A stretch of DNA of 64,000 bases from Stygiolobus sp037389425. GTDB lineage: Archaea > Thermoproteota > Thermoprotei_A > Sulfolobales > Sulfolobaceae. The stretch is from contig NZ_JBBHKR010000064.1 in assembly GCF_037389425.1 (NCBI RefSeq), forward strand, positions 124,001 to 188,000. Direction: 5' to 3'. The notes beneath the pieces were generated by a model, which saw nothing but the letters and a program-made list of their open reading frames with translations, ran no database searches and was not told the origin of the DNA. The position numbers were made by a program, and so were the translations under genes. This document shows positions 44,051 through 50,640 of this stretch, in pieces (position 1 is the first letter of the stretch; each line of letters starts with the position of its first letter).

Positions 44051-44584
44051 TTAAATATTACTGTAATTCTTTTCATTTAACTTCTCTGAATTATAAATAC
44101 TTTTTATTTTTTCTATGATTTGTTTGTGATTATTAATATCCCCCCACATCTCTAAACAGTTTACATTACCTACATATAACCAAGTGTTTCCGAAATGAAC
44201 TCTGCGATCATCAACAAACAAAATCTCCTCAGGCTTGATCTCAACTTTCTTTGACTGTCTAAGCAAGGAGATTATATGGCTTATGTAAATGAATTTGAAA
44301 GGATACTCCCTTGAGACGATCAGATCGAAATAGTTCTTCAGCTTAAGTGTTGACAACACAATTTCGGTCTTTTCAGGAATGTTCCACGTTACTAATACGA
44401 GATAAAAACCCGTGTCTTTGAGTTCTTGAAGAGTTTCTCTTACGCCAGGGAATAAAGTTACCTTACTTCCGCTTGAGTCTTCTAAGCTATTCTCGTTAAC
44501 TAATTTTAGAGGGGGTTTAAGGTCGGATATATTAGGGTGATCCCAGAGGGTCTTGTCCGCGTCAAGCACTACTACTTTTATCAT
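44051..44584 (-). CDS. HAD phosphatase, magnesium-dependent phosphatase-1 type
   Basis: A 177-residue MDP-1-like HAD phosphatase. Motif I is VVLDADKTLWDH (residues 5-16), with the nucleophile Asp8 and a Lys where many HADs have Gly. Motif II is LVLVTWNIPEK and the C-terminal acidic motif is EILFVDDRRVHFGN. MDP-1 proteins dephosphorylate protein tyrosine or fructosamine/sugar phosphates; the substrate here is unknown. Its start lies inside the upstream GTPase gene (23-base overlap). Confidence 0.8.
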   Translation of the reverse strand: MIKVVVLDADKTLWDHPNISDLKPPLKLVNENSLEDSSGSKVTLFPGVRETLQELKDTGFYLVLVTWNIPEKTEIVLSTLKLKNYFDLIVSREYPFKFIYISHIISLLRQSKKVEIKPEEILFVDDRRVHFGNTWLYVGNVNCLEMWGDINNHKQIIEKIKSIYNSEKLNEKNYSNI

Positions 44585-45368
44585 TTGTCTTTATATCTGG
44601 TGGATAGGTATAATAAATTATTTTGCCATCGTGATAATCTCTAATTAGTACCTTTGCAGCTTCATCAATATTAGGTTCTTTTGTGGTCTTGTATATCCAT
44701 CCACGCTTTAGTGCTAGTCTGTTTAAGAAATCGTAATAGTCGGAATAATCAAGTTTGTAAACGTTTTTAATCACATTAGGGTCAAATTGTTGTATTCTGT
44801 CAAAGAGAAGCTTCGCAGCTCTTACCGGGTCTTCTAGCTTGTCCACGTTAATCCCCCTTATAATTCGCTCTAATTCATTCCCGTCTGGTGGAATTATACC
44901 TGGCGTATCCCATATGTATAATCTTGAGTCAACTCGGAAGAGTTGAACGGATTTAGTATAACCATAGCTCATTGGAAACTTTGAGGTTGTTGCCGAATGT
45001 CTCCCTTTTAGTGCGTTTATCATAGACGATTTACCCGTTTTAGGATATCCTACGAGTACAGCGATCCCTTCTCGTTTCCCCCCTAAAAGTTCCTTGATTT
45101 TATCCCTAAGGATTTTAGTACCTAAGTGACCGGTTGCGGATATGTAAACTGTTGGTATTTTATCCTTTCTTTCTATGTACTCTTTCCATTTCTGTAACAC
45201 GTCTAACGGAATTAAGTCACCTTTGTTGAGAACTATAAGAAGTTTTTTACCTTTTCTTCTCGATACATCTTCTATTTTCCTTGATCTAGTAAGGTCAGGT
45301 TCACGTGAGTCTAACACTTCAACTACTACGTCGGACCTATTGATGAGGGCAAGAACTTTCCCTATCAT
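44562..45368 (-). CDS. Circularly permuted GTPase (YlqF/HSR1 family)
   Basis: A 268-residue GTPase with motifs in the permuted order G4-G5-G1-G3: NKGD (about 49-52), SATG (about 77-80), GYPKTGKSSM (P-loop, about 106-115), DTPG (about 153-156). YlqF/Nog2-type proteins of this family act in large-subunit ribosome assembly, so that role is likely. It is divergent from the unknown gene at 45403 and overlaps the HAD phosphatase gene by 23 bases. Confidence 0.88.
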   Translation of the reverse strand: MIGKVLALINRSDVVVEVLDSREPDLTRSRKIEDVSRRKGKKLLIVLNKGDLIPLDVLQKWKEYIERKDKIPTVYISATGHLGTKILRDKIKELLGGKREGIAVLVGYPKTGKSSMINALKGRHSATTSKFPMSYGYTKSVQLFRVDSRLYIWDTPGIIPPDGNELERIIRGINVDKLEDPVRAAKLLFDRIQQFDPNVIKNVYKLDYSDYYDFLNRLALKRGWIYKTTKEPNIDEAAKVLIRDYHDGKIIYYTYPPDIKTNDKSSSA

Positions 45369-45402
45369 TCACTTTATTTTTGGTGGTTAAGGTATTAATA
45401 AT

Positions 45403-46353
45403 ATGCCAATTGGAAATATGGTAACATTCGATAAGGGCTCCTTTGACGGGACTATTGATTATGACTTCTTTACTACACCTACGAAACTTAACACAGCCCT
45501 GAAAGAATTTACATACGTTATAAATATCGACAGCAAACCAGAGAAGGTTTATATAATCTTGAACATAGAGCGGGACAAAAACGTAGAGCCAAAGTGGAGA
45601 CTCTGGTTAAACGATTTTTCATTAACTAAGGAGTTCAGACCTAACATAGAAGTAGAGAACGGAAGTAGAAAAATTTCGTCTATAATCTATGACATTTCCC
45701 CTTTAGTTAAACCAGGTAGGAACGAATTTCTCATCACGTATAAAGGTATCCACGAGATTTCGCTGGATAGTATAGGTCACGTTACGTTCTACAGAGCGGA
45801 AAAGTTTGAAACTAAATATGATCTGATGGCTGGAATTCTGGTCTTGAAGCCCGGGGAGGAAATGAAGTTTAACTGTGATGGAGAATGCCACTTAATAGCT
45901 AAGAATGTGGGTAAGAACGCTAGATTGTTTGTAGATAGCTACCTGATAACAAGCGAAAACGAAGTTGAAGAGATTACTATGAGAAAACAAGGAGAGATTT
46001 ACGTTAGGTATATGTCTGAAAGTAACTCAAGATCCCTAGCTTATATTTACAATTTTTACAGTATTAACTATAAGATACCTAGAATAGTCCTTGAGGTCGA
46101 CTCTAAAGTAGATAAAGATTCTCTAGATGTGATAATTACTAACTTAAGCGAGATAGAACTAGATAAAGTTATAGTGAACGTTCTCTTCAACGGGCTTTCT
46201 ATTAGTTACAAAATGTTTAACGACGTAAAAATTTCAGACACGCTAGATATTAAAGTAGGTTTACCTCTAAACAAGAAAGGTAATTTGGTAATAAGGGCAG
46301 TAGGTATAAAAAGTGGTTTTAGGAAGACCTTTGACAAATCTTTAACTATTTGA
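45403..46353 (+). CDS. Unknown beta-rich protein
   Basis: A 316-residue protein I cannot assign. It is dominated by beta-strand patterns throughout (for example VYIILNIERD, RNEFLITYKG, DVIITNLSEIELDKVIVNVLF near the C terminus, typical of an Ig-like or CARDB-like domain). No signal peptide, transmembrane helix or catalytic motif is visible. Its two cysteines are close together (NCDGEC). Single-gene transcription unit 35 bases from the divergent GTPase. Confidence 0.65.
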   Translation: MPIGNMVTFDKGSFDGTIDYDFFTTPTKLNTALKEFTYVINIDSKPEKVYIILNIERDKNVEPKWRLWLNDFSLTKEFRPNIEVENGSRKISSIIYDISPLVKPGRNEFLITYKGIHEISLDSIGHVTFYRAEKFETKYDLMAGILVLKPGEEMKFNCDGECHLIAKNVGKNARLFVDSYLITSENEVEEITMRKQGEIYVRYMSESNSRSLAYIYNFYSINYKIPRIVLEVDSKVDKDSLDVIITNLSEIELDKVIVNVLFNGLSISYKMFNDVKISDTLDIKVGLPLNKKGNLVIRAVGIKSGFRKTFDKSLTI

Positions 46354-46372
46354 TTGAATCTGGCACGTTGAA

Positions 46373-47215
46373 CTAGAGCCTAACAGGCAAACTTCCTAGT
46401 ATAAAAGCTATCATTGTTCCTATTGCGTATACTTTCAACACACCCCTAGCCTTGGAAGAGTTTTCTATAGTCTCTTTAAGAAGGATAACGTAAATTAATA
46501 GGAAATCTAAGATTAAAATCAAAATAAGATATATTATATTAAAGCCTAACCAATAGGGAAGAGGAGACGTTATCATTAACCCTACTAGAATTGCCTTAGA
46601 GATTTTCCAAGCTTTGCTTATCCCTAACCTTACAGCTAGGGTCCTCACGTTATTAGCCTTATCTCCTTCATAGTCCTCAATTCCTTTTATGAATTCTCTA
46701 GACAAAGTGAAGAAAAATATGTACAAAGTGGGGATCGAGATAAAATAGAGCCAATTTCCAGTAAAGTACGCCAGACCCCCGTAAAAGGCTGATAAAGCTG
46801 ATGTTGAAGCTACTATCAAATTACCTATTAGCCCGCTTTTCTTCAAGGAAACCGCATATTCGAATAGTAAGATCACCGTAATCAAGGCTACAAATGCAGG
46901 ATAGATACCAAGAATAAGGGACAAAAGTATTCCCGTTATTGATGTTGCATAAGCCAAGTTTTTCGCAGTTTGTAGGCTAACCATCCCTGAAGGTATAGGT
47001 CTGTAGGGTTTGTTTATACGATCTATATCCACATCATACACGTCGTTGATTACATAACCACCAGCAGCGATGAGAGCAACGACTAAAGAGGAAATTATCA
47101 TCCGGACTGGGATTATATGCCATTCTGAAGCTACTAAATAGCCCATTAGTGCGGACAATGCGGAACCTATAACGTTATGTATCCTCACTAATTGTAGATA
47201 AGGTTTTATTGACAT
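46373..47215 (-). CDS. ubiA: Digeranylgeranylglyceryl phosphate synthase (UbiA family)
   Basis: About 280-residue integral membrane prenyltransferase with eight or so transmembrane helices. It adds the second geranylgeranyl chain to make the archaeal di-ether lipid core. Both Asp-rich motifs are present: NDVYDVDIDRINKPYRP (about residues 59-75) and FIKGIEDYEGDKAN. A start at 47302 would run through the divergent small gene; the ATG at 47215 gives the family N terminus MSIKPYLQLVRIHN. The neighbouring GGR-like flavoprotein and the GrsA-like protein further on suggest a lipid-gene neighbourhood. Confidence 0.92.
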   Translation of the reverse strand: MSIKPYLQLVRIHNVIGSALSALMGYLVASEWHIIPVRMIISSLVVALIAAGGYVINDVYDVDIDRINKPYRPIPSGMVSLQTAKNLAYATSITGILLSLILGIYPAFVALITVILLFEYAVSLKKSGLIGNLIVASTSALSAFYGGLAYFTGNWLYFISIPTLYIFFFTLSREFIKGIEDYEGDKANNVRTLAVRLGISKAWKISKAILVGLMITSPLPYWLGFNIIYLILILILDFLLIYVILLKETIENSSKARGVLKVYAIGTMIAFILGSLPVRL

Positions 47216-47258
47216 AATCGAATAAATTAGATTGAAAGGGTTCTTATAAGGTGAACTA

Positions 47259-47474
47259 ATGTCATCACAAGACGACATAAATATTGCAATAAAGTACTTC
47301 AAGAACGTAATTTCAGTAGGGGAAATATTAGCTGTCAGAGAGTTGAAGGCACTAGGGGTTAAAGAGCCCGAGACTACGATAGCTAAATTAATTGAAATGG
47401 GAATTATCGAGAAAGGCGAAGGTTGTTACAATTTAGTGAGAAATAGGAGTGAGGCTTCTCCTGACAAAAAGTGA
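47259..47474 (+). CDS. Small winged-helix-like protein
   Basis: A 71-residue protein with a helix-helix-strand pattern typical of a minimal winged helix (ISVGEILAVRELKALGVKEPETTIAKLIEMGIIEKGEG). The isoleucine/glycine-rich wing-like end (GIIEKGEGCYNLV) supports this. It is likely DNA- or protein-binding; no partner is evident. Its last 42 bases overlap the convergent flavoprotein gene; its start is 44 bases from the divergent DGGGP synthase. Confidence 0.6.
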   Translation: MSSQDDINIAIKYFKNVISVGEILAVRELKALGVKEPETTIAKLIEMGIIEKGEGCYNLVRNRSEASPDKK

Positions 47475-48374
47475 GTGTAAGTCGAACTCCTCGTTTGCAT
47501 ATATGGTTTTTCCGTTAAAAACTGTAAAACCGAATTTCAAAGCTAAGCTCCAGACTTTCTCAGTTAGAGATAATATGTTATGTTGCTTTCTGATCTCTTT
47601 CGATAACTTTTTGAATTTTTCTCTATGCTCGTTTTCATCCCCTTCGTATACTATCTTCTTTATTGAGGGTAAAATTTCGGATATGGAGAAGATACCACCT
47701 CCGGTGAATATTTTTATTAATCCCAATACGTCTCCAATACCTCTTCTAACATAGGTCGGTTTTGGTCTAGGTATCCCCCCACCGTGTTTTTCTATTATTT
47801 TCTTATTAATTTCTGGGATAAAATTTTCGGGATTTTTATAACCCATCGCTCCTATCAGCGTTCCGTAAGGTAAGGGAACTATCCATGAAAAGCCTGCTTT
47901 ATTTCTATCATCAAAGAAGACTTCAATTGCTTCCGAGTCTATGGGCTCTGTTAAATATTCGATAGCTTTTACCCATTTGGCGTCGCCTTTCCACCCTGAG
48001 GCATTGATCACAAGTCCTTCTATCTTCTCTCCATTACACATTACCGCAGACTCGTTAACGATTTTTGCATCACTTTTTAACCTTAAGCTAACGTTCTCCG
48101 ACAAATACTTTTCTAAATTAACTCTGTTAAGCCTCACTACATTTGTTCTAATTTCAATTACCTTGTTCTTGTAATGAAGAAGAATTGTCTTGAATTCTCT
48201 GTCTAAAAACTCTTTAGACACATTTAATCTCTCAAATGTTGACCTACTAATTATTCCAGTGCATTTCTTTCCTACTGAGTACCTTCTGTCAAAAACAACA
48301 TGGCTTACGTCCTTTACATGATATGCGGTAAGTAACCCAGCTATTCCTCCTCCTACTATCAGAACTCGGATGAT
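47433..48374 (-). CDS. Geranylgeranyl reductase-like flavoprotein, apparent AUC start
   Basis: About 313 residues of a FAD-dependent oxidoreductase of the geranylgeranyl reductase group. The first canonical start in frame (GTG 48221) would delete the FAD-binding Rossmann motif. Upstream of it the frame stays open to a TAG at 48375 and encodes IIRVLIVGGGIAGLLTAY..., an ideal N terminus if translation starts at ATC 48374. A GAGG (48382-48385) lies seven bases upstream. The family motif and the GAMGYKNP/ GIGDVLGL segments support the reductase call; saturation of the isoprenoid chains is the family role. Confidence 0.7.
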   Translation of the reverse strand: MIRVLIVGGGIAGLLTAYHVKDVSHVVFDRRYSVGKKCTGIISRSTFERLNVSKEFLDREFKTILLHYKNKVIEIRTNVVRLNRVNLEKYLSENVSLRLKSDAKIVNESAVMCNGEKIEGLVINASGWKGDAKWVKAIEYLTEPIDSEAIEVFFDDRNKAGFSWIVPLPYGTLIGAMGYKNPENFIPEINKKIIEKHGGGIPRPKPTYVRRGIGDVLGLIKIFTGGGIFSISEILPSIKKIVYEGDENEHREKFKKLSKEIRKQHNILSLTEKVWSLALKFGFTVFNGKTIYANEEFDLHSLFVRRSLTPISH

Positions 48375-48727
48375 CTATCAGCCTCATTCATAGTATATTT
48401 TTTTGCCTTTAATTGCTCGACTATATATTGGAAGGCTCTCTTAGGATCTGTGTGTGCACCACAAGAATACACGTCAACAGTAGCGAAGTTATATTCGGGC
48501 CACGTGTGTATTGTAACGTGACTTTCAAGTACAATCGCTACAACACTTACGCCATCACCTATCTTCCACGACTTTATGTCTAAAAGTGTCATATTCCCTA
48601 TTGTTACAGCGTCTTTGACAATCTTCTCCAAAGCTTCCCTGTCTTTTAAGATATTAGGGTCACACTCGTATAATGATCCGTAAACTTGCTTTCCTACTAC
48701 CTTAGGTGTGCTTATTACCCCCATCAT
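48359..48727 (-). CDS. speH: S-adenosylmethionine decarboxylase (pyruvoyl enzyme)
   Basis: A 122-residue proenzyme that self-cleaves at the Ser in LESHVTIHTWPEY (about residue 70) to form the pyruvoyl group. It supplies decarboxylated SAM for spermidine synthesis. The conserved GSLYECDPNIL and DVYSCGAH are present. In Sulfolobales a close paralogue is arginine decarboxylase; the gene's place beside the DGGGP synthase region favours the SAM enzyme, but the paralogue cannot be excluded. Its last 16 bases overlap the flavoprotein frame, so the two are probably coupled. Confidence 0.8.
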   Translation of the reverse strand: MMGVISTPKVVGKQVYGSLYECDPNILKDREALEKIVKDAVTIGNMTLLDIKSWKIGDGVSVVAIVLESHVTIHTWPEYNFATVDVYSCGAHTDPKRAFQYIVEQLKAKKYTMNEADRSSEF

Positions 48728-48827
48728 ACCCTAACCCCCCATTTTTAAAGGGGTATTCGCTTATTTTTAAATTTTTAACCCTATTTTTACCTTATAAGTA
48801 GGTCAAGTTTTTAATGAGAATTTCACA

Positions 48828-48845
48828 TATGATCAGCTGATCATA
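48828..48845. promoter_or_regulatory. Perfect 18-bp palindrome over the DUF211 transcription start
   Basis: TATGATCAGCTGATCATA is perfectly self-complementary over 18 bases. It ends two bases before the TTG start of the DUF211 gene and about 25 bases after the TATA-like gtttttaatgag (48807-48818), so it covers the predicted start site. That is the position of an archaeal repressor operator. Confidence 0.55.
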
Positions 48846-48847
48846 AA

Positions 48848-49132
48848 TTGGCTATAAGAAGACTTGTCCTTGATGTCTTAAAGCCTATCAGGGGGACTTC
48901 GTTAGTAGACCTAGCCGAGAAGGTCGCTTCCCTAGAGGGAGTAGAGGGGGTAAACATAAGCGTTACCGATATGGACGTGGAGACCATGGGATTAATGATA
49001 GTGATCGAAGGGACTAACATAAACTTTGAAGAAGTTAAGCAAACCCTTGAGAACCAAGGCTGTGCTATTCATAGTATTGACGAGGTGGTAAGTGGGACTA
49101 AAATGGTTGAAGGCAGAGTGAAAGAGAAATGA
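48848..49132 (+). CDS. DUF211 family protein
   Basis: A 94-residue archaeal DUF211 protein with a ferredoxin-like (beta-alpha-beta) layout (RRLVLDVLKPIRGTSLVDLAEKV ... MIVIEGTNINFEEVKQTLENQG). The function is unknown; some relatives form ring-shaped oligomers. It starts at TTG with no Shine-Dalgarno. It overlaps the thiolase gene by 4 bases (ATGA), so it is probably co-regulated with it by the palindrome upstream. Confidence 0.8.
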   Translation: MAIRRLVLDVLKPIRGTSLVDLAEKVASLEGVEGVNISVTDMDVETMGLMIVIEGTNINFEEVKQTLENQGCAIHSIDEVVSGTKMVEGRVKEK

Positions 49133-50094
49133 TATGTGATGTATGTAAAGCTAGGGAAGCAGAGGTATACCAACCACATAGTGGTAAGAGACTTTGTAGA
49201 AAGTGCTTTATTGAAGATGTGAGGGCGAGGGTGAAGGAGGAGAGTTTAAAGATAGGTCTAGATAAGGCAAACAAAATACTTCTTGCAGTGTCTGGAGGCA
49301 AAGACAGTTACGTATTAGCGGACACTTTGGCGTCGTTTATAGATACTCAAAAGTTAATTGCTTACAACATAACTGAGGGGATTCATGGTTATAACAGAAG
49401 AGAGCAAATTGAGCAGTTAAGAAAATACCTTTCCTCTCTCGGAATTGAGTTAATAGAAGACAGCTTCAAGCAGAGTGTAGGTTATACGTTAGATGAAATG
49501 ATGAAATATTCCATCGGTAAGGGGTTAAACGTATCAGCTTGTACTTTTTGCGGAGGCTTTAGGAGGAAATTAATTAATAATGCAGGTAGAGCGGTCTCTG
49601 CTGATTATGTCGCTACCGGTCATAATCTGGATGACGAAGTTCAGGCTATAGTAATTAATCTGATTAGGGGCGACTTGCTCAGATTGATAAGGTTTGCAGA
49701 CAAACCCATAAAATTGAGTTCGAAATTCGTCCTGAGGGTAAAACCGTTAAGAAAGGTCTATGAGTGGGAGACTACACTTTATGCCTATTATAGCGGTTAC
49801 CAGTTCCAAGAATTAGAATGTCCTTACATATCTACAAGACCGACGTTGAGAGCCAAAGTGAGGGAGCTCCTTTACATGCTAGAGGATAAAAAACCTGGTA
49901 CATTATTGACTATTCTTGAGGAGTTCGACAAACTAGCTGAGAAGGTTAGAAATCAGACACAGTTAAAAGAAGAGTTACCTACGTGTAAGATTTGTGGGGA
50001 GCCGACCAGCTACGGAAGGGAAATATGTAAGAACTGTGAACTCTTGATATCAGCTGGTTTGTTGAATTATCACCAGAACTTGCCTATGTCGTAA
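49129..50094 (+). CDS. tRNA 2-thiolation enzyme of the Ncs6/TtuA group
   Basis: A 321-residue ATP-pyrophosphatase-type thiolase. PP-loop SGGKDSYVLA (about residues 55-64) adenylates a tRNA uridine. N-terminal zinc finger CDVCKAREAEVYQPHSGKRLCRKC and C-terminal one CKICGEPTSYGREICKNC are both complete. The active-site CTFCGGFRRKL (CxxC) is present, and the fourth-cysteine region is LECPYIS. Ncs6 (CTU1) modifies the wobble uridine; TtuA modifies position 54. The zinc fingers and CxxC fit either, so the target position is not decided. Confidence 0.85.
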   Translation: MICDVCKAREAEVYQPHSGKRLCRKCFIEDVRARVKEESLKIGLDKANKILLAVSGGKDSYVLADTLASFIDTQKLIAYNITEGIHGYNRREQIEQLRKYLSSLGIELIEDSFKQSVGYTLDEMMKYSIGKGLNVSACTFCGGFRRKLINNAGRAVSADYVATGHNLDDEVQAIVINLIRGDLLRLIRFADKPIKLSSKFVLRVKPLRKVYEWETTLYAYYSGYQFQELECPYISTRPTLRAKVRELLYMLEDKKPGTLLTILEEFDKLAEKVRNQTQLKEELPTCKICGEPTSYGREICKNCELLISAGLLNYHQNLPMS

Positions 50095-50603
50095 ACATTT
50101 TCCTCTACACCTTTTCTCTTGTTTGCGGCTAAAGCCATTGCGAAGAGCAGTGAGGAAAGTCTATTCAAATACGTAATTATCATCTTGTTCATTTCCGGAA
50201 GTTCCTTGGAATATTTTACAGTATTCCTTTCTATTCGCCTGCATACGCTCCTAGTTATGTGGACGAGTGAGGCTTCTTCAGAACCTCCCGGTATTACAAA
50301 TAACCTAACCGGTCCGGTTTCCTTCCTATAAGCTACAGTCCTATCCTCGAGCCACTTTACGTAGTCCATAGTTATTCTCTTCTTTACACCGTTAGTTGAG
50401 AGGTCTTCTCCTATCTCAAATAACGTGTATTGGACTTTCTTGATGTCGTTTTTCATGTCCTCCCAAGGTAGTTTCGAAACTAAATAACCTAAATACGAAT
50501 TTAGTTCGTCTAAATCTCCTAACAGATTAACCAAAGGGGAATCTTTACCGACTCTTTTGTTAATTACATTAGTGGAACCATCGTCGCCTTCTCTAGTAAA
50601 CAC
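50070..50603 (-). CDS. ATP:cob(I)alamin adenosyltransferase, PduO type
   Basis: A 177-residue helical-bundle enzyme that adenosylates cobalamin, giving adenosylcobalamin. The N-terminal motif (TREGDDGSTNV) and the signature SVCRRIERNTVKY (about 120-132) fit PduO-type transferases, as do LGDLDELNSYLG and FEIGEDLS. It starts at GTG. It is divergent from leuS (38 bases between starts). B12-dependent enzymes in this window include the radical-SAM protein at 62390, which may use the product's cobalamin pool. Its stop overlaps the thiolase by 25 bases. Confidence 0.85.
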   Translation of the reverse strand: MFTREGDDGSTNVINKRVGKDSPLVNLLGDLDELNSYLGYLVSKLPWEDMKNDIKKVQYTLFEIGEDLSTNGVKKRITMDYVKWLEDRTVAYRKETGPVRLFVIPGGSEEASLVHITRSVCRRIERNTVKYSKELPEMNKMIITYLNRLSSLLFAMALAANKRKGVEENVYDIGKFW

Positions 50604-50640
50604 AGTATACTTTAAATATCTACAATATATAGCTCTTTTG

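Noticed and set aside
47259..47474. Small winged-helix protein as the second PolB1 subunit
   Set aside because: No sequence or positional evidence links it to PolB1; size alone is not enough.
48360..48374. Programmed -1 frameshift fusing speH to the flavoprotein
   Set aside because: No slippery heptamer at the junction; speH is complete by itself and an AUC or CUG start with a nearby GAGG is simpler.
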